From contig CAVTOG010000010.1 of NCBI GenBank assembly GCA_963736325.1, positions 434,001 through 498,000 on the forward strand: a stretch of 64,000 nt of DNA, in the 5' to 3' direction. Positions 21,192 to 30,561 of the stretch are shown here, piece by piece; position 1 is the stretch's first letter; each line of letters begins with the position of its first letter. The notes beneath the pieces were generated by a model that saw only the letters and a program-made list of their open reading frames with translations, was not told the DNA's origin and searched no databases. This DNA is from Actinoallomurus sp963736325. Its GTDB lineage: Bacteria; Actinomycetota; Actinomycetes; Streptosporangiales; Streptosporangiaceae. The translations under genes and the position numbers were made by a program.

Positions 21192-21621
21192 CCAGGGGGA
21201 CGTCCGGGTGGTTGACCTCGACGCCGTAGGTGTCGCGGAGGCGGAACCACTTGCGGGAGGTCTCCGCGACGACGCCCTGCTCGCTCTCGATCTCGTAGTT
21301 CTTCTCGATGATGTCGCCGGTCGCCGTCCACTCCTCGCCGCCGTCGAGCTCGACCACCATGCGGTGGTGGATCGGGCTGAACAGCTTCTTGTGGACCTTG
21401 GCGATCGTGTCGCCGTCGCGTTCCACGATCATCGTGTCGCGGATGCTCATCATCTTCTTCTTGATGACGGCGAGGACCTCGCCCTGCGCGTCCTTGAGCT
21501 CGAACGTCTGCCGCAGCCGGAGCGCTTTGCCGTCCACCAGGAAGACACGCTCCCCGGATTCGTCCTCGATCCAGAAATCCTCACCGATACTGAACATGCG
21601 TTCGCGCATCAGGAACTTCAC
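21130..21621 (-). CDS. LURP-one-related (LOR/tubby-like) protein
   Basis: 163 aa, the normal length for bacterial LOR proteins (YxjI-like, tubby-like beta-barrel around a central helix). Seen: MRERMFSIGEDFWIEDESGERVFLVDGKALRLRQTFELKD and the repeated K(K/D)...MSIRDTM pattern typical of the family. No catalytic residues are known; the fold resembles phospholipid scramblases. The function is unknown. The 3' end overlaps the permease gene on the other strand. Confidence 0.88.
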   Translation of the reverse strand: MKFLMRERMFSIGEDFWIEDESGERVFLVDGKALRLRQTFELKDAQGEVLAVIKKKMMSIRDTMIVERDGDTIAKVHKKLFSPIHHRMVVELDGGEEWTATGDIIEKNYEIESEQGVVAETSRKWFRLRDTYGVEVNHPDVPLVIAIVVAVDELAEDDREGRD

Positions 21622-21637
21622 GGCACCTCCACGAGTC

Positions 21638-21675
21638 GTCGCCGGGGTTCGCCGGACGGCGAACCCTTCGGCGAC
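21638..21675 (-). terminator. hairpin terminator after MOSC gene
   Basis: GGGTTCGCC pairs with GGCGAACCC around a 4-nt loop, extended by GTCGCCG/CGGCGAC. It lies just past the MOSC gene stop and before the LOR gene start. No T-run follows, as is common in GC-rich actinomycetes. Confidence 0.6.
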
Positions 21676-21681
21676 CGTTGG

Positions 21682-22488
21682 TCACTTTCCCTTGACGCGC
21701 ACTTTAACCTCGTCGCCGAGGGTCAGCTTGCCCGGCCGTACGACGGAGAACTTGGCGCCGAACGCGAGGCCGCCCTCCTCGGCGCGGCGGTAGCGGGCGA
21801 GCGTACGGAGCGGCTCGGGGCCCGTCCTGACGGCGTTCACCTGGTCGACCGTGGTGACGGCGCACCGGATGGCGAGGTTGGCGAAGCCCAGCTCGGCGTT
21901 GCCGGCGGTGAGGTGGCGGACGAGGTCCTCGCGGTGCGGCTCGTCCCAGCCGCCGACCACGATGTTGGGGCGGAAACGGCTCATCGGCAGCGGCGTGCCG
22001 AGCCGCCGGTTCAGCTCGTCCAGGCTGGCCTGGGAGATCAGGTGGACGGGGCTGCTGTCGGCGTACCCCGAGGCGCCGGGGATCCAGCCGGGGATCACGC
22101 GGTCGTGCTCCGGTGGCACCCGTACGAGCCCGCTCGGCGCGCCGAGGAACTCCGACAGCCACTCGGCGGCCTCCCGGCCCTGGTCGATGCCCTGGTAGGC
22201 GTTGCCGAACATCGTCACGTCGCACCGGGGCGACTCCCGGTCGACGTCGATCTCCAGGGGTGTGAGGCCCGGCGCGCGCAGGACGAGCCGCTCGCCGCCC
22301 GCGTCGATCGAGGGGCGGATCGCGGCGAGGCGCGGGTCACCGCGCTGGCTGCGGAAGGCGTTCTCCTCATCGACGACCATGAAGGTGCGGTCGTGCGCCG
22401 GCCCGGTCCGCTCGATGAGGGCCTCGGTCAGGGAGATGCCGGCGCAGCCCTTCACGGGGTAGGTGAACAGCTCGGTGACGATGGCCAA
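21682..22488 (-). CDS. MOSC-domain protein
   Basis: 268 aa MOSC protein with the N-terminal beta-barrel (VTELFTYPVKGCAGISL) and the C-terminal sulfur-carrier MOSC domain. That domain carries SRFRPNIVVGG, RCAVTTVDQ with the conserved cysteine, and AKFSVVRPGKLTLGDEV. The family includes mARC-like/YcbX proteins acting in molybdenum-cofactor-dependent reduction of N-hydroxylated compounds. The TTG at 22488 was chosen because GGAGGGGG lies just upstream. An ATG farther upstream in the same frame (to 22569) cannot be excluded. Confidence 0.9.
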   Translation of the reverse strand: MAIVTELFTYPVKGCAGISLTEALIERTGPAHDRTFMVVDEENAFRSQRGDPRLAAIRPSIDAGGERLVLRAPGLTPLEIDVDRESPRCDVTMFGNAYQGIDQGREAAEWLSEFLGAPSGLVRVPPEHDRVIPGWIPGASGYADSSPVHLISQASLDELNRRLGTPLPMSRFRPNIVVGGWDEPHREDLVRHLTAGNAELGFANLAIRCAVTTVDQVNAVRTGPEPLRTLARYRRAEEGGLAFGAKFSVVRPGKLTLGDEVKVRVKGK

Positions 22489-22643
22489 GGCTCCCCCTCC
22501 TGCGGCAATGAGTCGGACCATACGGGCCACAACCGCCCGCAGGCCATCATCGAGGCCACTATCTGACAAGGATGTGTCACGTTCGGCTCCCTCATCCCCG
22601 ACGTCCCGGACGGCGGGTAGGGGACCTGTCGGGAGGATGTCCG

Positions 22644-23600
22644 ATGAGCGAGCTGCCGCGCCTGATCAGGCCCATGATGGCGGTGCTGAGGCACGACCTG
22701 CCCGCCGATGACTCCGCGTACGGGTGGGAGCTGAAGTGGGACGGGGTACGCGCGGTCGCGTACGTCGAAGGCGGCACGGTCCGGCTCGTCTCCCGCAGCG
22801 ACCGGGACATGGCGGGCTCCTACCCCGAGCTCTCCGCCCTCGCCGGCCTGGCCGGCGAGCCGGTGATCCTCGACGGGGAGATCGTCGTGCTGCGGGACGG
22901 ACGGCCCGACTTCGGACTGCTGCAGGCCCGCATGCACGTCCGGCACCCGGGGGACGCCCTGTGCGCGTCCACACCGGTCCGCTACTACGTCTTCGACGTG
23001 CTGCACCGGGGCGGCCGGTCACTGCTGGCCGAGCCGTACACCGCGCGGCGTGCGGTGCTCGACGAGCTCGGCCTGGACCGGGACCCGGTGCGCACGCCGC
23101 CCTGGTGGCGCGGCGGCGGAGGCGACGTACGGGCGGCGGGGATCGACCTCGGCCTGGAGGGCGTCGTCGGCAAGCCTCTGAACTCCCGCTACTCCCCCGG
23201 CCGGCGCGGGCCATGGATCAAGGTCAAGAACGTCCGCCACCAGGAGGTGATCCTCGCGGGCTGGGCACCGGGCGAAGGGCGCCGTACGGGCATGATCGGC
23301 TCGCTGGTCCTGGGCGTCTTCGACGACCACGGCCTGCGGTACGTCGGGAACGTCGGCACCGGGTTCACCGAGGCGGCGCTCACCCATCTGGCCGCCGCGC
23401 TCGGGCCGCTCCAGAGAGACACGAACCCGTTCGACACGGCCGTTCCCGCCGCCGTCGAGCGCGCCGCGCGGTGGGTGGAACCGGACCTCGTCGGCGAGGT
23501 GGCGTTCGCGGAGTGGACCGGAGATGGCCATTTGCGTCATCCCAGCTGGAGGGGCCTACGGCCCGACCGGCAACCGGAGCAGGTGACCCGGTTGACCTGA
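22644..23600 (+). CDS. ATP-dependent DNA ligase (LigC/LigD ligase-domain type)
   Basis: 318 aa stand-alone ATP-dependent DNA ligase. The adenylated lysine lies in ELKWDGVRAV (motif I). Downstream are SRSDRDM (Ia), DGEIVVL (III), the YVFDVL region, EGVVGKP (IV) and WIKVKN (V), followed by an OB-fold (GSLVLGVFDDHGLRYVGNVGTGF). The length matches the ligase domain of LigD or actinobacterial LigC, which are backup or NHEJ ligases. Ku and the polymerase/primase domain are not in this window. The start at 22644 follows GGGAGGA. Confidence 0.93.
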   Translation: MSELPRLIRPMMAVLRHDLPADDSAYGWELKWDGVRAVAYVEGGTVRLVSRSDRDMAGSYPELSALAGLAGEPVILDGEIVVLRDGRPDFGLLQARMHVRHPGDALCASTPVRYYVFDVLHRGGRSLLAEPYTARRAVLDELGLDRDPVRTPPWWRGGGGDVRAAGIDLGLEGVVGKPLNSRYSPGRRGPWIKVKNVRHQEVILAGWAPGEGRRTGMIGSLVLGVFDDHGLRYVGNVGTGFTEAALTHLAAALGPLQRDTNPFDTAVPAAVERAARWVEPDLVGEVAFAEWTGDGHLRHPSWRGLRPDRQPEQVTRLT

Positions 23601-23782
23601 CCATCTCACTCGGCACGTAATCTTGTGGTATAGCAAATGTGGCGGCTCCGACAAACCGACACAATTCGGTTCGGATGGGGTCAAGCCGCCACGCACTGGG
23701 TCAGCGGGGACCCACGCGGGCGGGGACGTCCGGGATGCCGAAGCGGCGGCGTCGGGACGCCCATGGGGGCGAAGGGGTGGCG

Positions 23783-24055
23783 ATGAGAGTTACCACGCAC
23801 AACACCGAGAGTATCGAGGAGGTCCGGGCACGCCTGTGCGCGCGTTTCCCGGGCCGTACGGCAGAGGTGGCACGACAGATCGACCTCGCGGTCGCCTGCG
23901 CCGACCACCTGAACATCACAATGACCCCTGACCTGCTGGACGAGCTGGTCACCGAGCATCTACGGGCCAAGATCGCCTCCCGGCCGACGCCCGTCCGCGC
24001 CACGCCTGCGGTGCCGATGGTCCACCGCGGCCCGGCGACCTGGCGCGCGTCCTGA
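23783..24055 (+). CDS. small three-helix-bundle-type protein
   Basis: 90 aa. The pattern IEEVRARLCARFPGRTAEVARQIDL followed by ITMTPDLLDELVTEHLRAKI resembles the small actinobacterial three-helix-bundle dimerisation-domain proteins. No catalytic residues were seen; it is probably a small oligomerising or regulatory protein. The start was chosen after GAAGGGG. The 180 bp before it are noncoding and include its presumed promoter. Confidence 0.6.
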   Translation: MRVTTHNTESIEEVRARLCARFPGRTAEVARQIDLAVACADHLNITMTPDLLDELVTEHLRAKIASRPTPVRATPAVPMVHRGPATWRAS

Positions 24056-24120
24056 GCCGGGCGATCGACCAAGAGACGACTTAAGGCCGTACCACTGGGG
24101 GGATATCGGGGATTCGCCGG

Positions 24121-24150
24121 CCGGCGTCCTGCGAGTGCGCAGGGCGCCGG
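24121..24150. terminator. bidirectional hairpin terminator
   Basis: CCGGCGTCCTGCG pairs with CGCAGGGCGCCGG (one G-T) around the loop AGTG. It lies between two convergent genes, so it can end both transcripts. Confidence 0.7.
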
Positions 24151-24183
24151 CTGAGCGTCTGATCACCATGACGATCGGTGCCG

Positions 24184-25593
24184 CTACCCCTGACGGCGCT
24201 CCCAGATCCGGCGGGAGGCGGCCAGCGGGTCGTCGGCGACGGACGGAGTGGTGTCCCAGACCCGGGTCCTGCGGTGTTCGAGGTCGTAGCGCGGCCAGCC
24301 AGGGTCGCCGGTCGCGGCGAAGCCGGTCCAAGCGGAGCGGATGCGCTCGGACAACGCCTCGAAGTCGCCGGGCGGCGGCGAGCCCAGCAGGCGAGCCGCC
24401 ATGGGGGTGTCGGCGTTGCCGAAGGTGAACGGCACGTCGAGGGTGTGACAGGCGCCGAGGACCGGGCTCCGCCAGGCGAAGTCGTACATCCACGTACGCC
24501 CGCCGGCCCGCGCGTGCGCCTCGGCGACCCAGGTCGACGGCATACGGAACAACGCGTCGGAGAGCATCGCGACGAACGCGCCGGCGTCGTCGGGATGCTC
24601 CGCGCGGTAGGCGTCGACCGCTTCGCCGCCGAGCCCGAGCACCGCGGCCACGTCGGCGAGGTCGATCTCGGACAGGTCGGTGCCGATCGTGAACAGGCGG
24701 TATTCCTCGTGGGTGAAGCCGCAGATCAGGTCGACGTCGCGGTCGCCGGCCGCCTCCCAGGGCGGGGCGGTGACCAGGTCGCCGTCGATGACCGGTATGA
24801 AGGCGGTGACGCCGGGAATCGTCTTCAGCGGCTCGTCCTGGACGCGCAGGATCGCCTCGGGCGTGAGCCCGGCGAAGCCGTCCCAGGTGGGCCGTACGCC
24901 GGCCTCCTCCGCCAGCAGCCCGGTGATCCGCTCGGCCTCCCCGGCCGTGCGGCAGCCGTCCGGGACGCTCTGCGCGATGGCGCGCCGGAACAGGCCGCGC
25001 GCGGCGGGCGCGGCGAGCAGCAGGACGGCGGACGCCGCGCCCGCGGACTCGCCGAAGATCGTGACGTTGCCCGCGTCGCCGCCGAACGCCGCGATCTCAC
25101 GGTGCACCCATTCCAGCGCGGCGAGCTGGTCGCGCAGCCCGCGGTTGTCCGGAACACCGGGCAGGTGCCCGAACCCCTCGAAGCCGAGCCGGTAGTTGAA
25201 CGTGACGACGACGACACCGGCGCGTGCCAGCTTCGTGGCCTCATAGCCCGGCATCCCGGACGAGCCGATCTTCCACGCGCCGCCGTAGATCCACACCATG
25301 ACGGGCAGGCCGGTGGCGCCGAGGTCGGGGGTCCAGACGTTCAGCGTGAGACAGTCGAGGCCGTCACCCGGACGCCAGGCGGCGGGAGCGCCGGGAGCCG
25401 GCGCGAGCTGCGGTGGCGCGGTGCCGAAGGCGGTCGCGTCCCGTACCCCGTCCCAGGCCGCGGGAGGCGCCGGCGGCCGGAACCGCAACGGCCCGTCGGG
25501 CGCGGCGGCGAACGGAATCCCCTTGAACGAGACGGCACCGTCCCGTACGAGACCACCGACCTTGCCGCCGGTCGTGCACACGATCGGATCCAT
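24184..25593 (-). CDS. type B carboxylesterase
   Basis: 469 aa alpha/beta hydrolase of the carboxylesterase/para-nitrobenzyl esterase family. Seen: the oxyanion-hole motif VMVWIYGGAW (about residue 103), the nucleophile elbow FGESAGA (Ser about 187), the acid region near GFTHEEYRLF, and the His in GACHTLDVPFTFGN. No signal peptide, so it is cytoplasmic. It hydrolyses carboxylic esters; the true substrate is unknown. It lies 57 bp after the UbiA-like gene on the same strand. Confidence 0.92.
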   Translation of the reverse strand: MDPIVCTTGGKVGGLVRDGAVSFKGIPFAAAPDGPLRFRPPAPPAAWDGVRDATAFGTAPPQLAPAPGAPAAWRPGDGLDCLTLNVWTPDLGATGLPVMVWIYGGAWKIGSSGMPGYEATKLARAGVVVVTFNYRLGFEGFGHLPGVPDNRGLRDQLAALEWVHREIAAFGGDAGNVTIFGESAGAASAVLLLAAPAARGLFRRAIAQSVPDGCRTAGEAERITGLLAEEAGVRPTWDGFAGLTPEAILRVQDEPLKTIPGVTAFIPVIDGDLVTAPPWEAAGDRDVDLICGFTHEEYRLFTIGTDLSEIDLADVAAVLGLGGEAVDAYRAEHPDDAGAFVAMLSDALFRMPSTWVAEAHARAGGRTWMYDFAWRSPVLGACHTLDVPFTFGNADTPMAARLLGSPPPGDFEALSERIRSAWTGFAATGDPGWPRYDLEHRRTRVWDTTPSVADDPLAASRRIWERRQG

Positions 25594-25650
25594 GAACGTC
25601 TTCCCGCTCTCCTCCGTCAGGGAGGACCGACTCTAGTGAGTTCTGGCCGG

Positions 25651-26520
25651 TCAGCGAGCGGTGATGACGGTTCCGTGGATGAGGAGGAGGACGACGTCGG
25701 CGGTGGCGACGGCGATGGCGGTGACGAACGGCAGGCGGGGGCTGCGGCCCGCGAAGGCCAAGCCTGCGGCGGCGAACAGCGTGGCGACGGCCGAGACGGT
25801 CCAGCTCGCGGCGTCCGGCGGGCCCGGCGGGGACAGCAGGAGGAGAACCGAGGCGGCCAGCAGCGGAACCGGGATCAGCAGGCGTACGCGCCGTGCGCCG
25901 AGACGCTGGGGCCGGCCGCGCACGCCGGTGGCCAGGTCCACGGCGATGTCGGGGAGGACGTTCGCCAGGTGGGCGCCGCAGCCCAGGAGCGCCGCCGCCG
26001 ACACGGCCCACCACGCCGGCCACGGATGTCCCGGCAGGCCCAGCGTCACGAACGCCGGCAACGCGCCGAACCCGACCGCGTACGGAAGCCAGGAGACGGT
26101 GGTGGCCTTGAGCCCCAGGTCGTACGCCCAGGCCCCGGCGACGGCGGTCAGGTGGACGGCGGCGGCGAGTACGCCGGACAGCAGGGACAGCGGCGCGCAC
26201 AGCACGAGCGCGACGACCGCGGCGGCGCGTACGCTCCGAGCGGTGACCGCACGCGCCACGATCGGTTTCCCGGTACGCCCGGCGGCCGTGTCACGCGCCG
26301 CGTCGACCGCGTCGTTGCACCAGCCGACCGACAGCTGCCCGGTCAGCGCCGCCCCGGCCACGCACACGCAACCGGCCGCGCTCTGGCCCGCGACGACCGC
26401 GAGAGCCGAGGTCAACGCGGTGACCGCGACCGTCGGCCCGGGGTGACACGCCCGCGCCAGCCCGACGAGGGCACCCCATCCACGGACCGGATCATTGCCT
26501 TTCGTCCCGTTTCGCGTCAC
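25651..26520 (-). CDS. UbiA-family prenyltransferase
   Basis: 289 aa, mostly hydrophobic (about eight membrane helices). Both aspartate-rich UbiA motifs are present in diverged form: CNDAVDAARD in the first cytosolic loop (about residue 68) and NVLPDIAVD in the second (about 188). It would transfer a polyprenyl group to an acceptor; actinobacterial relatives of this group are mostly uncharacterised. It follows the RiPP exporter genes by 51 bp on the same strand. Membership of that operon is possible, but peptide prenylation by this family would be unprecedented to my knowledge. The GTG start is uncertain. Confidence 0.82.
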   Translation of the reverse strand: MTRNGTKGNDPVRGWGALVGLARACHPGPTVAVTALTSALAVVAGQSAAGCVCVAGAALTGQLSVGWCNDAVDAARDTAAGRTGKPIVARAVTARSVRAAAVVALVLCAPLSLLSGVLAAAVHLTAVAGAWAYDLGLKATTVSWLPYAVGFGALPAFVTLGLPGHPWPAWWAVSAAALLGCGAHLANVLPDIAVDLATGVRGRPQRLGARRVRLLIPVPLLAASVLLLLSPPGPPDAASWTVSAVATLFAAAGLAFAGRSPRLPFVTAIAVATADVVLLLIHGTVITAR

Positions 26521-26571
26521 CCGGCGATCGTAGGTCCCGCGAAGGACACGGCCCCGGTTTCGCCAGGCGGA

Positions 26572-27410
26572 TCAGGGGATGTCGCGGCGGCGGAGGAGCC
26601 ACGTGGACAGGCCGGTGAAGACGGCCACGTACGCGGCGAGGACCAGGATGGCGAGCCATACCGGGCTGGTCGTGATGACGCCCGGGACTCCGCCGTCGTT
26701 CTGGGGCTGGGCCCCGAGAGCCGCCGCCAGGGACCCGGCGTTCGGGCCGATCAGCAGGCGGCGGATCCAGGTCAGGCCCGGCATCAGGCCGGCCAGCTGG
26801 CCCACGGCGTTCTCCAGGGCCAGCAGCCACACCAGGCCGACGCCTATCGCCGCGCCGGTGCCGCGGAAGAGCGTCGCGAGGAACATGCCCACGCTCACCG
26901 CCGCCATCGTGACCAGCCAGGCCGTCGCCACCCCGCCCAGGATCGTGCCCGGCGACGGCCAGTGCGCCGGCTTGCCGAGTACTCCCGCCATGATGGCGCT
27001 CGCGGCGGCGAACGCCGCGAACAGCGCGGCCACCACGCCGAGAGCGGGCACCGCGACCCCGAGCCACTTGGCCAGGACCGTGGAGGAGCGGGAGGGGCGC
27101 TGGGTCAGGAGGGTGCCGAGGGTGCCCCAGCGGTATTCGCCGCCGATGGCGATCGTGCCCAGCAGCAGCATCATCGCGCTGCCGAACAGCGGGTACAGCG
27201 CGACGCCCGAACCGACGAACCGCCCCGGCAGGATGCTGTCGAGGAGCCGGGAGCGGTCGTGGGCCGACTGGCCGGACGGCCCGAGCGCCTGGTAGACGAT
27301 GAACGGGATCAGCATCCCGAAGACCAGGGCCATCGCCAGCCAGAGGCCGCCGACGATCCAGGTGGCGGGCCTGCGGCGGGCCGCGAACAACTCCGCGCGT
27401 ATCGCGGCGA

Positions 27411-27414
<4 letters not shown>
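26572..27414 (-). CDS. ABC transporter permease (exporter)
   Basis: 280 aa ABC-2-like permease with about six transmembrane helices (first after MIAAIRAELFAARRRPATWIVGGLWLAMALVFG). It is paired with the ATPase gene by an ATGA overlap. Given the upstream RiPP genes it is probably the export or self-immunity channel for the mature peptide. The permease alone does not show substrate or direction; direction is inferred from the DrrA-like ATPase. Confidence 0.88.
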
Positions 27415-28342
<928 letters not shown>

Positions 28343-28346
<4 letters not shown>

Positions 28347-29563
28347 GATGGCCTGCCTCCCTGCGACATGCGCCGCTTCGCGATGGCGAGAAAACCGAGG
28401 ATCAGCACGGAGACGCCGGCCGGCACCGCGACCGCCGTCGCCGTACCGGCCCACCGGGACAGCGCGGAGTACCAGAAGCCGCACAGCACCAGGTAGCCGC
28501 CGCCGAGCAGCACGGCCGAGACCGCGCCGTACCCGGTGTAGATGAGCCGGTCCCGCCGCGCGTACGCGAGACGCCGCGGGTCCCGCGAGACCAGGAGGCC
28601 CGCGTACCGGAGGGTCGAGGTCCGCAGGTCGCAGACGCGGAGCGCGTGCCCGAGCATGTGGTAGCCGTCGAGCTGGAGCACCGGGACGAGGTTGAGCCAC
28701 GCGGTCACGCTGCCGAACAGCAGCAGGCTCGCCGCCGCCGCCCGCAGCGCTGGATGGCCGCCCGCCAGCGCCCACCACCCGAACACGGGCAGCATCATCA
28801 GCAGGCCGGCGAACACCCCGGCGAACGCCGTCGCCACCCGCGCGCGGCGCCGCGGGAACAGCAGCACGTCATCGGTCTTGCAGTACGGCGCGACCATCGG
28901 GAACCGCCACATCACCCCGATCTCGGCCACCGAGCCGCCGAAGTACCGGCAGGTCACCCCGTGCGCGGCTTCGTGCACGACCGCGACGGCCCACAGCCCG
29001 AGCACGCCGGCCGGGATCGACTCCCACAGCCCGGCGCCGCGGTGCGCGTCGGCGGCGAGACCGGCCAGGTGGGTGGCGACGTACGCCTGCAGCGCGACGA
29101 TCGCGGCCAGCGCCGGCACCAGGAACCACGCGGTGAACGCCCAGCGCAGCCGGTGGGCGGCCGCGGCGCACCAGGCGTCGGGCCGTACGAGCGCGAAACG
29201 CCGCCGCATCGGGGACCGCTCCGACCGGCTGCGTTCGGCGTGCGCTTCGGCGAGCCGGTTCAGCGCCGCCGGGTCGGTGGCGCCGACGAGAAGCTGACGC
29301 GTGCCGAGCATGGTGAAGATCTGTGCCCAGTGCTCCTGGCCGAGGCGGCGGTCGAACTCGGCCAGGTACGCGGCGGCGATGTCGTCGAGCGTGTGCGCCC
29401 CGTCGAGGCGCTCCATGATGAAGTGCTCGCGCGGCCCGACGCGGTAGAACCAGCCGGTGGCGCGGTCCTTGACGTGATGGACGACGCCGTCGCCGTGCCG
29501 CAGCCCCGGGCCGAGCACGACGTCGTCCCGCAGTGCGGGCCGGGGAGGCGCGTCGATGCTCAC
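28343..29563 (-). CDS. M50-type metalloprotease with N-terminal wHTH-like region
   Basis: 406 aa. Residues about 1-100 (LRDDVVLGPGLRHGDGVVHHVKD...IMERLDGAHTLDDIAAAYLAEF) look like a PqqD/RRE-like winged helix. After this come several membrane helices with the site-2-protease zinc motif HEAAH in VAVVHEAAHG (about residue 205) and the second motif NLVPVLQLDGYHMLGH (about 300) that supplies the third ligand. Such proteins cleave substrates in or near the membrane. In this operon leader-peptide removal coupled to export is the natural proposal, by inference. GTGA overlaps link it to genes on both sides. Confidence 0.85.
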
Positions 29564-30561
29564 ACCGCCACCCCGTCCAGCCCGAGAACGGCCTTCCCGT
29601 TGATGTACGCGAGGTAGATCTCGTCCAGGATGCTCGCGCCGAGGCGGTTCGCGGTCATGTGGATGTAGGAGCTGAGCAGGATCGGCAGGGCCACGGCAGG
29701 GTCGGTGACCACGCCGTCGCGGAAGGACAACTCGCCGGCGCGGGCCAGCGCGGCGGCGCGGTCCCGCAGCTCGGCGCAGTGCGCGGCCCACTCGCGCTCG
29801 GGCCCGGTGGCCGCCGCGGGGTCGCGCGCCGCGTCGCGGATGGCGACCAGGCGATCGTGCAGGCGGTCGCGCATCCGCTCCAGGCTCCGGTCGAACGTCG
29901 CGTGCTGCTCGTCGCTGGGCTCCTGGTAGGAGGTCTCCCAGAAGATCCGGTAGTTCTCCAGGAATCGCGCGACGGCCTCCTCGCCCGGCAGGAACGCGAA
30001 GCAGAGAGCCATGTCGAGCTGCACGGTCTGGCCGAGCAGGACGGTGCGCATGTGCAGGTTCGAGGTCTCCAGGAGCCGCAGCACCAGGTCGCTGGACCGC
30101 TCGAAGTGCCACTCCGACAGCGCCATGCCGGCCGGGCCGCCGTAGCGGTCCCACTCACGCGCGTAGGCGATCTCGTGGACGCTGTTGTTGTCCCGGTACG
30201 GCATCGCGCCGTCCGCGCCGTACTCGGCGTTCCACTGCTCCTCGCTGTACTCGGCGAGGTACATCTGCTTGAACAGGTCCGCGCTGGAGTCGCGGTCGGC
30301 CTCGTATAGCGCGGGCCGCCGGGCCAGCATCGCCCGCAGCGCCTCGTGGACCTCGGCGCGGATCCGCGGGGCGTCCTCGTCGCGCGCGGGCAGGACGCGC
30401 AGCCGTACGTGGGGGCCCTCCAGCCAGTAGCGGATGAAGAACCAGCGCTGGATCAGGCCCTCCTCGCGCAGCCGGCGTACGACCGGGCCGACGCCCTCGA
30501 CGAGCAGCGGGTTGGAATTGGCGGCGTAGAAGACGTGAAAGCTCAGCCATTCCGGGCTCAC
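29560..30561 (-). CDS. thiopeptide-type biosynthesis protein (split LanB elimination domain)
   Basis: 333 aa thiopeptide-type bacteriocin biosynthesis domain (SpaB C-terminal, PF14028-like). Seen: WLSFHVFYAANSNPLLVEGVGPVVRRL at the N-terminus, WFFIRYWLEGPHVRLRVL (about residue 40), FKQMYLAEYSEEQWNAEYGADGAM and the C-terminal IHMTANRLG motif. In split LanB systems it eliminates glutamate from glutamylated Ser/Thr, leaving dehydroalanine/dehydrobutyrine. A related protein in thiopeptide clusters is the pyridine synthase. Only one copy occurs here next to a glutamylation protein, so elimination is the likelier role. GTGA overlaps couple it to both neighbours. Confidence 0.88.
   Translation of the reverse strand: MSPEWLSFHVFYAANSNPLLVEGVGPVVRRLREEGLIQRWFFIRYWLEGPHVRLRVLPARDEDAPRIRAEVHEALRAMLARRPALYEADRDSSADLFKQMYLAEYSEEQWNAEYGADGAMPYRDNNSVHEIAYAREWDRYGGPAGMALSEWHFERSSDLVLRLLETSNLHMRTVLLGQTVQLDMALCFAFLPGEEAVARFLENYRIFWETSYQEPSDEQHATFDRSLERMRDRLHDRLVAIRDAARDPAAATGPEREWAAHCAELRDRAAALARAGELSFRDGVVTDPAVALPILLSSYIHMTANRLGASILDEIYLAYINGKAVLGLDGVAV

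Noticed and set aside
29560..30561. Assignment as [4+2] pyridine synthase
   Set aside because: Only one protein of this fold is present, and the adjacent glutamylation protein requires an elimination partner.
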